Shown: positions 38,274 through 47,387, counted from the first letter of the stretch. The stretch: DNA of 64,000 bases from Kaistia granuli DSM 23481 (GCF_000380505.1 NZ_AQYH01000007.1:248001-312000), one strand, 5' to 3'. Numbers and translations are program-made. The notes: generated from the letters alone by a model not told the origin.

Positions 38274-39257
38274 ATGCGCCTTTGGAAGAGTGCCGTCATG
38301 GCGGGTGCCGCCGTGATGATCGCCCTGTCGTCGGCCTATGCCGCGGACGTCAAGATCGGCTTCGTCGTCAAGCAGCCGGAAGAGCCCTGGTTCCAGGACG
38401 AATGGAAGTTCGCCGAGATCGCGGCCAAGGAGAAGGGCTTCACGCTGGTGAAGATCGCCGCCGAAGACGGCGAGAAGGTCCAGTCGGCGATCGACAATCT
38501 TGGCGCCCAGGGCGCGCAGGGCTTCATCGTCTGCACCCCCGACGTCAAGCTCGGCCCCGGCATCGTCGCCAAGGCCGCCGCCAACAATCTGAAGCTGATG
38601 ACCGTCGATGATCGTCTCGTCGACGCGGCCGGCAATCCGCTCGAGGACGTGCCGCATATGGGCATTTCCGCCACCAAGATCGGCGAAGCCGTCGGCGAGG
38701 CGATCGCCGCCGAGATCAAGAAGCGCGGCTGGGACATGAAGACGGTCGGCGCGATCCGCGTCTCCTACGACCAGCTGCCGACCGCCGTCGATCGCGTCGA
38801 AGGCACCATCGCGGCCCTGAAGGCTGCCGGCTTCCCGGCCGAGAACATCTTCGATGCGCCGCAGGCCAAGACTGACACGGAAGCAGCCTTGAACGCTGCC
38901 ACCGTGGTGCTCAACAAGCATGCCGACATCAAGAACTGGGTTGCCTTCGGCCTGAACGACGAAGCCGCCCTCGGCGCCGTGCGCGCCACGGAAAGCGTCG
39001 GCATTCCGGCAGCCAACGTCATCGCCATCGGCATCGGCGGCGCTGAATCGGCGATCAACGAGTTCAAGAAGGCGGATGCGACCGGCTTCGTCGGCACGGT
39101 GATCATCTCGCCGAAGCGTCACGGCTATGAGACGGCGCTCAACATGTATGAGTGGATCGCCAACGACAAGGCGCCGCCGGCCCTGACCCTCACCGCCGGC
39201 CAGCTGGCGCTGCGCGACAACTACGAAGCCGTCCGCAAGGACCTCGGCATCGAGTAG
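38274..39257 (+). CDS. araF: Sugar ABC transporter substrate-binding protein (AraF-like)
   Basis: The 327-residue periplasmic protein has a signal peptide of about 23 residues (ending SSAYA) and a type I periplasmic fold. It resembles the L-arabinose-binding protein: KIGFVVKQPEEPWFQDEWKFAE, ICTPDVKLGPGIV, LMTVDDRLVDA and WVAFGLNDEAALGAVRATE follow AraF closely, including the region that contacts the pyranose. AraF also binds D-galactose, which fits the downstream galactonate-type dehydratase. The start at ATG 38274 has GGGAGTGAG upstream. A strong hairpin follows the stop. Confidence 0.9.
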   Translation: MRLWKSAVMAGAAVMIALSSAYAADVKIGFVVKQPEEPWFQDEWKFAEIAAKEKGFTLVKIAAEDGEKVQSAIDNLGAQGAQGFIVCTPDVKLGPGIVAKAAANNLKLMTVDDRLVDAAGNPLEDVPHMGISATKIGEAVGEAIAAEIKKRGWDMKTVGAIRVSYDQLPTAVDRVEGTIAALKAAGFPAENIFDAPQAKTDTEAALNAATVVLNKHADIKNWVAFGLNDEAALGAVRATESVGIPAANVIAIGIGGAESAINEFKKADATGFVGTVIISPKRHGYETALNMYEWIANDKAPPALTLTAGQLALRDNYEAVRKDLGIE

Positions 39258-39276
39258 TTCGCCCGGCCTCGATCAC

Positions 39277-39302
39277 CCGGCGGCGGAGTCATCCGCCGCC
39301 GG
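39277..39302 (+). promoter_or_regulatory. Intercistronic hairpin after the araF-like gene
   Basis: A perfect 11-bp stem (CCGGCGGCGGA with TCCGCCGCCGG, loop GTCA) lies 19 bases after the araF-like stop and 27 bases before the ATPase start. Confidence 0.65.
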
Positions 39303-39329
39303 TTCTCGTTTGCGGGGGGAGCGTCGCAT

Positions 39330-40850
39330 ATGGCTGATTTTCTAGAATTCTCCAGCATTTCCAAGAGCTACCCAGGCGTCAAGGCGCTGTCGGGCATCTC
39401 TTTCGGCGTCGCCAAGGGCCGCGTGCACGGCCTGATGGGCGAGAATGGCGCCGGCAAGTCGACCCTGATCAAGATCCTCTCGGGCGATATCCGCGCCGAT
39501 GAGGGCGAGATCCGCATCGACGGCGTCGCCCAGAATTTCCATTCGACCCGCGACGCCTTCGCCGCTCGGGTGACGGTGGTACACCAGGAATTGCAGCTGG
39601 TGCCGGAACTGACCGTCGCCGAAAACCTGCGGCTCGGCCATTTCCCGGCCAAAGCGGGCGTCATCAGCTTCCGCGAGCTCGCCGCGGATGTCGGCGGCAA
39701 GCTTCGGGATATCGGCGTCGACGTCGATCCCCGCACCAAGGTTTCCGCGCTCTCCATCGGCGAGCGCCAGATGATCGAGATCGCCAAGGCGGTGATGCTC
39801 GATGCCCGCGTCATCGCGCTGGACGAGCCGACCTCGTCGCTCTCCTCGCGCGAGAGCGAGATCCTGTTCAAGCTGATCGAACGCCTGCGCGAGCAGGGCA
39901 AGGTCATCCTCTACATCTCGCACCGCCTCGACGAGGTCTTCCGCCTCTGCGACGGCGTCACGGTGCTGCGCGACGGCAAGCTCGCCGCCCATCACGCCAG
40001 CATGGAAGGGGTCACGCGCGACCAGATCGTCTCCGAGATGGTCGGCCGCGAGATCAGCGACATCTGGGGCTGGCGCGGCCGCGCGATCGGTGAAACGCGC
40101 CTGAAGGTGGAGACCATCACCGGCTCGAAGCTGCCGAAGCCGGCGAGCTTCGAGGCGCGCAAGGGCGAGATCCTCGGCTTCTTCGGCCTGGTCGGCGCCG
40201 GCCGCAGCGAGCTGATGCGTCTCGTCTATGGCGCCGATCATCGCCACGCCGGCAGTGTCGCCATCGACGGCAAGCCGGTCGCGCCGAGTGATCCGCGCCA
40301 GTCGATCCGCGCCGGCCTCGTGCTCTGCCCGGAGGACCGCAAGTTCGACGGCATCGTCCAGGGCCGCTCGGTTTCGGACAACATCGCCATCTCGGCGCGC
40401 CGTCATTTCTCGCCCTTCGGCATCCTGAACCTCGGCAAGGAAGCGGCGCTCGCCGACGGCTTCATCAGGAGTCTTCGCATCCGCACGCCGTCGCGCAAGC
40501 AGGACATCGTCAACCTCTCGGGTGGCAACCAGCAGAAGGTCATCCTGGCCCGCTGGCTGGCCGAGACCGACGTCCGCGTGCTGATCGTCGACGAGCCGAC
40601 GCGCGGCATCGATGTCGGCGCCAAGTCCGAGATCTACGACTTGCTGTATTCACTGGCCGAAGGCGGTCTCGCCATCGTCGTGGTGTCGAGCGAGCTGCCG
40701 GAAGTGATGGGCATCTCCGATCGCATCGCCGTCATGTGCGGCGGCGGCATCGCCGCCACCTTCGATCGCGCCGATTTCAACGAACGCACCATTCTCGCGG
40801 CCGCTCTGCCGGACCGCTCGGCTGCCGAAGCAATCCAGAAGGTTTCCTGA
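39330..40850 (+). CDS. araG: Sugar ABC transporter ATP-binding protein, two domains (AraG-like)
   Basis: The 506-residue cytoplasmic ATPase has two nucleotide-binding domains as in AraG, RbsA and MglA. Domain 1 (about 5-240) has Walker A GENGAGKS (38-45) and Walker B IALDEPTSSL. Domain 2 (about 255-500) has the degenerate P-loop GLVGAGRSEL typical of this family, LSGGNQQKV and LIVDEPTRGIDVG. It drives the AraH-like permease, whose ATG overlaps this stop codon. Confidence 0.93.
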   Translation: MADFLEFSSISKSYPGVKALSGISFGVAKGRVHGLMGENGAGKSTLIKILSGDIRADEGEIRIDGVAQNFHSTRDAFAARVTVVHQELQLVPELTVAENLRLGHFPAKAGVISFRELAADVGGKLRDIGVDVDPRTKVSALSIGERQMIEIAKAVMLDARVIALDEPTSSLSSRESEILFKLIERLREQGKVILYISHRLDEVFRLCDGVTVLRDGKLAAHHASMEGVTRDQIVSEMVGREISDIWGWRGRAIGETRLKVETITGSKLPKPASFEARKGEILGFFGLVGAGRSELMRLVYGADHRHAGSVAIDGKPVAPSDPRQSIRAGLVLCPEDRKFDGIVQGRSVSDNIAISARRHFSPFGILNLGKEAALADGFIRSLRIRTPSRKQDIVNLSGGNQQKVILARWLAETDVRVLIVDEPTRGIDVGAKSEIYDLLYSLAEGGLAIVVVSSELPEVMGISDRIAVMCGGGIAATFDRADFNERTILAAALPDRSAAEAIQKVS

Positions 40851-41800
40851 TGACCGGTTCCCTGAAGCGAATCCTGCTCGGCGAGCAGGGCCTCGTCGTC
40901 ATCTTCACCATCGCCTTCGCCGTGGTGTCGCTGACCGTCCCGAACTTCCTCACCGAGCGCAACATGCTCGGCCTGCTGCAGTCGGTGGTGACGATCGGCA
41001 TCGTCGCCTGCACGATGATGTTCTGCCTGGCCTCGCGCGATTTCGACCTGTCGGTCGGCTCGATCGTCGCCTTCACCGGCATGGTCGCGGTCATGGCCTC
41101 GAACGCCACCGGCTCGATCCCGCTCGGCCTCCTGATCGCGATCGGCTTCGGCACCTTCGTCGGCTTCGTCAATGGCGTCGTCATCGCCAAGCTGAAGATC
41201 AACGCGCTGATCACCACGCTCGCCACGATGCAGATCGTGCGCGGCCTGGCGCTGATCTCGTCGGACGGCCGCGCCGTCGGCATCAACGACGCGTCGTTCT
41301 ACCAGCTCGCTCTGTCGAAGTTCCTCGGCGTGCCCACCCCGATCTGGGTGATGGGCATCCTGTTCTGCATCTTCGGCTTCGTGCTGAACCGGACCGTCTT
41401 CGGTCGCAACACGCTCGCCATTGGCGGCAATCCCGAGGCCTCGCGCCTCGCCGGCGTCAATGTCGACTGGATGCGGATCTGGATCTTCACGCTGCAGGGC
41501 CTGGTCTGCGCCATCGCCGGCATCCTGCTCGCCTCGCGCATCACCTCGGGCCAGCCGAACGCGGCGACCGGCCTCGAGCTCTCGGTCATCTCGGCCTGCG
41601 TGCTCGGCGGCGTGTCGCTCGCCGGCGGCCGCGCGGCGATGACCGGCGTCATCGTCGGCGTGCTGATCATGGGCATTGCCGAGAACGTTATGAACCTACT
41701 CAACATCCAGGCCTTCTACCAGTATGTCGTGCGCGGCCTGATTCTGCTGATGGCGGTCTTGCTCGACAATCTGCGCTCCCGCTCGCTCGGCCGTCGCTAG
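40850..41800 (+). CDS. araH: Sugar ABC transporter permease (AraH-like)
   Basis: The 316-residue inner-membrane protein of the RbsC/AraH family has about ten hydrophobic segments. Family motifs include ASRDFDLSVGSIVAFTGM, FVNGVVIAKLKINALITTLA, FGRNTLAIGGNPEASRLAGV and LGGVSLAGGRAAMTGVIVG. The start overlaps the ATPase stop (TGATG, one base), which excludes the longer frame. It probably works as a homodimer. Confidence 0.93.
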   Translation: MTGSLKRILLGEQGLVVIFTIAFAVVSLTVPNFLTERNMLGLLQSVVTIGIVACTMMFCLASRDFDLSVGSIVAFTGMVAVMASNATGSIPLGLLIAIGFGTFVGFVNGVVIAKLKINALITTLATMQIVRGLALISSDGRAVGINDASFYQLALSKFLGVPTPIWVMGILFCIFGFVLNRTVFGRNTLAIGGNPEASRLAGVNVDWMRIWIFTLQGLVCAIAGILLASRITSGQPNAATGLELSVISACVLGGVSLAGGRAAMTGVIVGVLIMGIAENVMNLLNIQAFYQYVVRGLILLMAVLLDNLRSRSLGRR

Positions 41801-41811
41801 GAACTGACAGA

Positions 41812-42987
41812 ATGAAGATCACCAAGATCGAGACGCATGTCGTCAACGCCGAGATGCGGAACTGGGTGTTCGTCCGCGTCCTGACCGACCAGCCCGGCCT
41901 CTATGGCTGGGGCGAGGCGACGCTCGAATGGAAGGCGCGCGCCATCGTCGGGGCCATCGCCGACCTCGAGCCGATCCTGCTTGGCCATGATCCGCGCGAC
42001 ATCGAGAATGCCGTGCGTGCCATGAAGAAGCACGGCTTCTGGCAGCCGCTCGGCGTCATCGGCATGACGGCGCTGTCGGGCATCGAGATGGCGCTCTGGG
42101 ACATTCTCGGCAAGTCGCTCGGCGTGCCGGTCTGGCGCCTGTTCGGCGGCAAGGTGCGCGACCGCGTGCCGATCTATACCCATCTCGGTCTCGGCCAGAT
42201 GGATGCCGTCTACCATTCGATGGACGCCTCCTCGCTGGTCGAGCGCGGTCTCGCCGTCAAGGAGCAGGGCTACAAGGCGATGAAGGTCGTCAACGTGCCC
42301 TACACGCACTACACGGCGACGCCGGCGGCGATCGACGATTTCGTCAAGAGCATGGGCGCGCTACGCGACGCCGTCGGACCCGAGATCGAGCTGATGGTCG
42401 ATTTCCACGGCCGCTGCGCCTCGGCCGGCGCCGCGCTCTCCTATCTGCGCGCGCTGGAGCCGTTCAACGTGATGTTCGCCGAGGAGCCGATCCCGCCCGG
42501 CGACGTCGCCTCGATGAAGGTGATCGCCGATGCGTCGCCGGTCGCCATTGCCCATGGCGAGCGGCTGACGAGCGCTGCCGAATTCGCCCCCTATATCGAG
42601 GCGCGGACGATGACCATCGCCCAGCCCGATCTCTGCCATTGCGGCGGCTTCAGCGAGGCGCGGCGGATCGCGGCGCTCGCCGAGGTGGCCGGCATCGGCC
42701 TCGCCCCGCACAACCCGCTCGGGCCGATCGCCGGCGTCGCGGCGCTGCATTTCGACGTCGCCACCCCGAACGTCATCATCCAGGAAGAAATGACCGGCGC
42801 GGTGCCGTGGTATTTCGAGGTGGTGCAGGGTCCGATCGAGCGTGTCGACGGCGCCTGGCAGATCCCGCAGGCGCCGGGCCTCGGCGTCGAGGTTGATCTC
42901 GCCGTCGCGGCGAAGCATCCCTGGAAGCAGGAGCCGTTCCCGACCCGCGAAGCCGTCCTGCCGGACGGCACCATCGTCGACTGGTAG
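41812..42987 (+). CDS. dgoD: Enolase-superfamily sugar acid dehydratase (D-galactonate dehydratase-like)
   Basis: The 391-residue enzyme belongs to the mandelate racemase/galactonate dehydratase subgroup. It has an N-terminal capping domain (1-120) and a barrel with metal ligands Asp197 (MVDFHGR), Glu224/225 (FAEEPIPP) and Glu250 (AHGER); His199 and His300 (APHNPLGPIA) match the acid/base residues of DgoD. It would convert D-galactonate, or a related acid, to the 2-keto-3-deoxy acid. It follows the araH-like gene by 11 bases, so the importer probably supplies the parent sugar. Other acid sugar specificities are known in this subgroup. Confidence 0.8.
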   Translation: MKITKIETHVVNAEMRNWVFVRVLTDQPGLYGWGEATLEWKARAIVGAIADLEPILLGHDPRDIENAVRAMKKHGFWQPLGVIGMTALSGIEMALWDILGKSLGVPVWRLFGGKVRDRVPIYTHLGLGQMDAVYHSMDASSLVERGLAVKEQGYKAMKVVNVPYTHYTATPAAIDDFVKSMGALRDAVGPEIELMVDFHGRCASAGAALSYLRALEPFNVMFAEEPIPPGDVASMKVIADASPVAIAHGERLTSAAEFAPYIEARTMTIAQPDLCHCGGFSEARRIAALAEVAGIGLAPHNPLGPIAGVAALHFDVATPNVIIQEEMTGAVPWYFEVVQGPIERVDGAWQIPQAPGLGVEVDLAVAAKHPWKQEPFPTREAVLPDGTIVDW

Positions 42988-42994
42988 GTTCATC

Positions 42995-43771
42995 ATGGCC
43001 GGACGCCTCGAAGGCAAGATCGCCATCGTCACCGGTGCCGCGCGCGGCATCGGCGCGGCGATCGCCCGCAAGTTCGCCGCCGAGGGCGCCTCGCTCGGCC
43101 TGATCGACATCGACGCGCCGGCGCTCGCCGCCTTCGCGGCGGAGCTCGCGGCCGAAGGCGCCACCCTCGTCACGGCGGAGGCGAATATCGGCGAGCGCGC
43201 CTCGGTCGAAGCCGCGGTCGCCGTGGTGCTCGCGCGCTATGGCCGGGTCGACGTGCTGGTCAACAATGCCGGCATCAACGTCTTCTCCGACCCGCTGGAA
43301 CTCGCGGACGAGGAATGGCGGCGCTGCATGGCCGTCAACCTCGAAGGCGCCTGGCACATGATCCGCGCCGTCCTGCCGGGGATGATCGCGGCGGGGCAGG
43401 GGGCGATCGTCAACATCGCCTCGACCCACGCCTTCGCCATCATCCCGGGCACCTTCCCCTATCCGGTGGCGAAGCATGGGCTTGTCGGCCTGACGCGGTC
43501 GCTCGCCGTCGACTACGCGCCGAAGGGCATCCGCATCAACGCGGTCGCGCCGGGCTATATCGAGACCGACAAGGTCAGGGATTGGCTGGCGGAGTTCGAG
43601 GATCCAGCCGCCGCGCGGTCGCGGATCGAGAATCTGATTCCGCTCCGCCGCATCGGCACGCCCGAGCAGGTGGCCTCGGCGGCGCTGTTCCTCGCCAGCG
43701 ACGAATCCGCCTTCAGCACCGGCTCGGTGCTGACCATGGATGGCGGTCGCTCGGTCGTCTATCACGACTAA
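42995..43771 (+). CDS. SDR family NAD(P)-dependent oxidoreductase
   Basis: The 258-residue short-chain dehydrogenase has the cofactor motif TGAARGIG (13-20), an acidic residue after the second strand (IDID) that favours NAD, NNAGINV, and the catalytic Tyr156 and Lys160 in YPVAK. ATG 42995 lies seven bases after the dehydratase stop. In this operon it may oxidise the imported aldose at C1 before dehydration, as galactose and arabinose dehydrogenases do, but the substrate is inferred from position only. Confidence 0.88.
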   Translation: MAGRLEGKIAIVTGAARGIGAAIARKFAAEGASLGLIDIDAPALAAFAAELAAEGATLVTAEANIGERASVEAAVAVVLARYGRVDVLVNNAGINVFSDPLELADEEWRRCMAVNLEGAWHMIRAVLPGMIAAGQGAIVNIASTHAFAIIPGTFPYPVAKHGLVGLTRSLAVDYAPKGIRINAVAPGYIETDKVRDWLAEFEDPAAARSRIENLIPLRRIGTPEQVASAALFLASDESAFSTGSVLTMDGGRSVVYHD

Positions 43772-43777
43772 GGAAAA

Positions 43778-43800
43778 CGGCCGGCCCCCAGGGCCGGCCG
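43778..43800 (+). terminator. Hairpin ending the ara/dgo-type operon
   Basis: A perfect 10-bp stem (CGGCCGGCCC with GGGCCGGCCG, loop CCA) follows the SDR stop by six bases. A weak T-run leaves some doubt about true rho-independent action. Confidence 0.65.
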
Positions 43801-43821
43801 CGCAGTTCTTCCCAAAAGCGC

Positions 43822-44448
43822 CTAGAGCTTCAGCAACGGGTCGGGCTGCGACGTGCTGAACGGCACGTCGTCGACGCCCCAGCTGCGGTGCACGGTGTGG
43901 ATGTGCGCGTCACGACCGCCATTCTGCTTCAGGATGTCGAGGACCTTGGCGTCGTCCTTGGCATCCGACACATGCACCCAGAGCAGCAGGCCGCCATTGG
44001 CGAGCTGCTGGTGGATGGCGTTCGCATGCTTGCGGCCGAAGATGCGCGACAGCATGAAGCCGGCCGAGCCGGTGGCGAGCGTGCCGCCGATCGTCAGCGC
44101 CAGAGCCGGGATCAGGGCGGCGCCGACCGTGCCGGCGACGAGCGCGGCGCCGAGGCCGGTGACGAGTGCCGGGCCGCCCGTCAGGGCCGCCGCGCCTTCG
44201 GTGCGCGAATCCTCGGTGACATAGCTCGCCCGGGCAACGTCGTCCTTGTCTTCGAGCGCGGTCGTCGGGTTGGCGGCGGACAGCGTTTCCGTCGTGGCGA
44301 GGACGCTCAGATCCTCCTGCCGGAGCCCGTATTGCATGAGGGCGTCGACAGCCGCGTTGAGGGCGGCTTCGCTGTCGAAGACGGCCACGGCTTCGCGCTC
44401 CTGATAGCCGATAGTGCCGTTGGTGCCGTCCTGGCCAGGTTGGGTCAT
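43822..44448 (-). CDS. General stress protein-like protein with a glycine-zipper membrane segment
   Basis: The 208-residue protein starts at ATG 44448 (GAGGAA upstream). Residues 15-65 (EAVAVFDSEAALNAAVDALMQYGL) look like the small alpha/beta domain of the YflT-type heat-induced stress proteins. Residues about 95-145 are hydrophobic and Gly/Ala-rich (LVTGLGAALVAGTVGAALIP), suggesting one or two membrane helices. A second alpha/beta domain (LLLWVHVSDAKDDAKVLDIL) closes the protein. It is transcribed alone, convergent with the SDR operon. The precise function is unknown. Confidence 0.75.
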   Translation of the reverse strand: MTQPGQDGTNGTIGYQEREAVAVFDSEAALNAAVDALMQYGLRQEDLSVLATTETLSAANPTTALEDKDDVARASYVTEDSRTEGAAALTGGPALVTGLGAALVAGTVGAALIPALALTIGGTLATGSAGFMLSRIFGRKHANAIHQQLANGGLLLWVHVSDAKDDAKVLDILKQNGGRDAHIHTVHRSWGVDDVPFSTSQPDPLLKL

Positions 44449-44614
44449 CTTGATTTCCTCGATTAACGCGGACACTCGCTCGCGCAGCGGCACCGTCCAT
44501 CGGTTGCGCCGCTGCCCCGTGCCAGCATCCTATAAGCTGGAGCGAATGTAACCCATACGAAGGTCCGACCGCGACGTTCTGTCCACAAGGGGGTGTGGGG
44601 CTGGCGAGCGCCGC

Positions 44615-46120
44615 TCAGGCGTCGGCGTCGAAATAGGCCGCGGCGCGGCGGCGCTCCAGCGGCGACAGGCCGTAGAAACGGTGTTTTTCCTCATACATCC
44701 GCACATCGGCGCGCTTCACGACATCTTCCAACGCCTCGCCGGGCTCGCTGGTGGCGGCGCCGATCGAAAGGCTGAGCATGGTGCTCGAATAGAACTGGTT
44801 GTTGAGCTCGACGAGCCGGCGGATGTCCTCGATGGTCTTCTCCGCGCCGGCCTCGTCCGTGCCGGGCAGCAGGACGGCGAATTCGTCGCCGCCGATGCGG
44901 GCGGCATGATAGGGCTGGGTGACCAGCTTGCCGAGCACCTCGCCGACGCGCCGCAGCAGCTCGTCGCCGGCGGCGTGGCCCCACTTGTCGTTGGCAGCCT
45001 TCAACCCGTTCAGGTCGACGATGATGATCGATACGGGAGCCGGGCCGTTGCGCCGCAGCCGGTTCAGCTCGTCGACATAGAAGGAGCGATTGTACAGCTT
45101 GGTCAGCACGTCGTGCTTGCCGAGGAATTCCAGATAGGCTTCCGCCGCCTTGCGGGCGGTGATGTCGGTCAGCGCGACCTGCACGAGCGACCAGTCCTGC
45201 TCATGGCCGGGCAGAACCGAGAACTGCAGGTGCAGGTGCAGCTCCTTGCCGTCGAGCGCGTAGTTCACGACTTCGCGCTGCTGGAATAGCTTGCCGTCCC
45301 ACAGATCGATCAGCTGCTCGCGGAAGTGGCCGTTCATCGAATCGCGCAGCACGTCGCCGAGATTTCGCAGCAAGGTCGGCTTGTCGGCGGCGGCGAACAG
45401 CTGCAGCGTATGCTGGTTGACGTCGATGACGCGGATCTCGCTCATGCAGCGGGTGACGAATTCCGGATGCACGTCGGTGAACACGCGGAAGTCGATGATG
45501 CCCTTCTGGCGGATCTCGTCGATCAGTCGCTTGACGCTGGAAAAATCCTCGACCCAGAGCGACACCGGCGAATGATGGAACAGGCCGCGGGCATACTCCT
45601 CGCTGCGCACCAGGCTGCGTCGGGCCGTCTCGCGCTCGGTCACGTCCTCGATCGTCACGAGCACGCGCTGCCAGTTCGCCTCGTAGCCGGGAACGATGGT
45701 TCCCTTCAGCAGGACATCGAGCCTCCGGCCGGAAAGCGTGTAGTTGGCCGTCAGGCTGCTGAAGGTCATCTCGCCGTTCCAGAGCTGCACCAGCTCGCCG
45801 ATATGAGCGTGCAGCATGTCGTCGCGGAACACGCGGTCGAGATTGGCGACCAGATGGTGGAGATCGTCGGCTTCAAGCAGCGACAGGGTCTTGCGGTTGA
45901 CGCGCAGGACCCGGATCTGGCTGGAGCAGGCCGCCGCCCGCGCGGGATCCTCGCGTAGATAGGCTTCGAGATCGACGACCCCGGCTGCCCGCCAGCTATC
46001 GAAGAGTGCTTTCAGGCCGCTATAGTCTTCTTCCCATAGCGACACTGGGGCGATGTCGAAAATCTGGCCGTCAGTGCTCGGCTCACGCAGCATTCGTTCG
46101 GTCCGGTCATTCGGTGGCAT
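44615..46120 (-). CDS. Diguanylate cyclase with two tandem PAS domains
   Basis: The 501-residue protein makes the second messenger cyclic di-GMP from GTP. Two homologous PAS units (about 20-165 and 180-325) each open with PVSLWEEDYSGLK/PVSLWVEDFSSVK and end in VTERETARRSL/ITARKAAEAYL, showing an internal duplication. The GGDEF domain (about 335-490) has an intact active site GGDEF at 410-414. The product-inhibition RxxD five residues upstream is absent (TQPY instead), so feedback control by c-di-GMP is unlikely at that site. No membrane helix is visible, so it senses an internal signal. It stands alone. Confidence 0.93.
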   Translation of the reverse strand: MPPNDRTERMLREPSTDGQIFDIAPVSLWEEDYSGLKALFDSWRAAGVVDLEAYLREDPARAAACSSQIRVLRVNRKTLSLLEADDLHHLVANLDRVFRDDMLHAHIGELVQLWNGEMTFSSLTANYTLSGRRLDVLLKGTIVPGYEANWQRVLVTIEDVTERETARRSLVRSEEYARGLFHHSPVSLWVEDFSSVKRLIDEIRQKGIIDFRVFTDVHPEFVTRCMSEIRVIDVNQHTLQLFAAADKPTLLRNLGDVLRDSMNGHFREQLIDLWDGKLFQQREVVNYALDGKELHLHLQFSVLPGHEQDWSLVQVALTDITARKAAEAYLEFLGKHDVLTKLYNRSFYVDELNRLRRNGPAPVSIIIVDLNGLKAANDKWGHAAGDELLRRVGEVLGKLVTQPYHAARIGGDEFAVLLPGTDEAGAEKTIEDIRRLVELNNQFYSSTMLSLSIGAATSEPGEALEDVVKRADVRMYEEKHRFYGLSPLERRRAAAYFDADA

Positions 46121-46247
46121 TAGGGAAAGCTACTCGCTTCGCACCGTCTTCGCCATCGCGAATGCTCTGCGCGTTCCATATGGCAGCATGATTGTCATCT
46201 CCGGAAGGGCTGGCGGGGAGGCCGACCCTTCCGGCAAGCGGCGGGGG

Positions 46248-46724
46248 TCAGGTGCCCGCTACGCGCGTCAGCGTGATCGAGCCGATGCCGGCGGCTATGT
46301 CCAGGCCCTTCTGGCCGGAGACCGAAAGCGGCTGCAGCGAGATGCCGCCATTGCCGCCGCCGACCAGCACATTGGCGCCCAGTCCGACGCCGGCGGTGGC
46401 TTCGGCCGACGCGCCGACATAGGTGCCGCCGAGATCGCCATGCCGGCGCGACGGCTCCAGCACGGCCCAGGCGATCTTGCCGCCCGTGGTGATACCGATA
46501 TCGAGGCCGAGCTTGTTGATCCTGCCGGTATAGCGCTCGCGGCCGGTCTTCGAGTTGAACTGGCAATCGAGACGCTTGCTGGATCCGATGAGGAATCCCA
46601 TGCCCGGCGCGACCGTGCAGACCAGGGTGCCGGTGCGGGTCGCTGCGCTGGCGGGGACGACGGTGGACGCGGACATGACGATGACAGCGGAAGCTGCGAT
46701 GATGATGTTCGGAAGACGGGACAT
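46248..46724 (-). CDS. DUF992 family secreted protein
   Basis: The 158-residue protein has a signal peptide of about 28 residues (ending VPASA) and the DUF992 layout: TGTLVCTVAPGMGFLIGSSK, CQFNSKTGRERYTG, and a Gly/Ala-rich middle (SAEATAGVGLGANVLVGGG) ending in ISLQPLSVSGQKG. Its two cysteines could form a disulfide in the periplasm. DUF992 proteins are common in Hyphomicrobiales and have no known function. ATG 46724 is chosen over longer Arg-rich extensions. Confidence 0.85.
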   Translation of the reverse strand: MSRLPNIIIAASAVIVMSASTVVPASAATRTGTLVCTVAPGMGFLIGSSKRLDCQFNSKTGRERYTGRINKLGLDIGITTGGKIAWAVLEPSRRHGDLGGTYVGASAEATAGVGLGANVLVGGGNGGISLQPLSVSGQKGLDIAAGIGSITLTRVAGT

Positions 46725-46872
46725 GGCAGACCTCGTGACGCGTGTCGGGCCCGGAAAACGGCGCCGCGGCGCGAACGTTCCGGCCCGCATGCCCCTCCGC
46801 CGACAGCGGCACATCAAATGCGTGTGACCGCGCCATGCATTGACGATTGCGAAACAAGGACGACGAGATCGA

Positions 46873-47289
46873 ATGACCAAAGTGAAAATCACCGCCGGTC
46901 CCTTCACCTTCTACGGCAAGCTCGAGGAAGAGCTGGCGCCGAAGACCTGCGCGGTCTTCAAGAAGCTGCTGCCCTACCGCGAGAAGATCATTCATGTGCG
47001 CTGGAGCGGTGAAGGTTGCTGGATTCCGCTCGGCGATCTCGATCTCGGCCTCGGCTACGAGAACAACACCAGCCATCCGGCGCCCGGCCAGATCATCGTC
47101 TATCCCGGCGGTGTCAGTGAAACCGAGATCCTGCTCGCCTATGGCGGCGTCTGCTTCTCGTCGAAGGTTGGCCAGCTTTCGGGCAACCACTTCCTGACCA
47201 TCACCGAGGGGCTCGAGAACATCGTCGCGCTCGGCAAGCTGACGCTCTGGAAGGGTGCTCAGGATATCCTGTTCGAACTGGCCGACTGA
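46873..47289 (+). CDS. DUF3830 family cyclophilin-like protein
   Basis: The 138-residue soluble protein starts at ATG 46873. It has the beta-rich, cyclophilin-like pattern of DUF3830: ITAGPFTFYGKLEEELAPKT, HVRWSGEGCWIPLGDLD, NTSHPAPGQIIVYPGG and ILLAYGGVCFSSKVGQLSGNHF. DUF3830 genes often accompany amidase, hydantoinase or transport genes, but here it is isolated. It diverges from the DUF992 gene. No activity is established. Confidence 0.82.
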   Translation: MTKVKITAGPFTFYGKLEEELAPKTCAVFKKLLPYREKIIHVRWSGEGCWIPLGDLDLGLGYENNTSHPAPGQIIVYPGGVSETEILLAYGGVCFSSKVGQLSGNHFLTITEGLENIVALGKLTLWKGAQDILFELAD

Positions 47290-47378
47290 TCGGCCCCTTG
47301 AGGACGCCCCGGCGCATCAGCGTCGGGGTAGCCCGTCTGCCGTGGGGCCGTAGCCGCGACCCACAGGCGCTCCACAGC

Positions 47379-47387
47379 TTATCCACA
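47379..47387 (+). other. Consensus DnaA box
   Basis: TTATCCACA is a perfect DnaA consensus. Related CCACAG words lie at about 47370, 47373 and 47394. It is in the 243-base gap before the ROK gene. A single perfect box without an AT-rich unwinding element or dnaA/parA neighbours is not evidence of an origin. Confidence 0.4.

Noticed and set aside
47379-47387. Replication origin
   Set aside because: Only one perfect DnaA box, with no AT-rich unwinding region and no dnaA, parAB or hemE neighbours.
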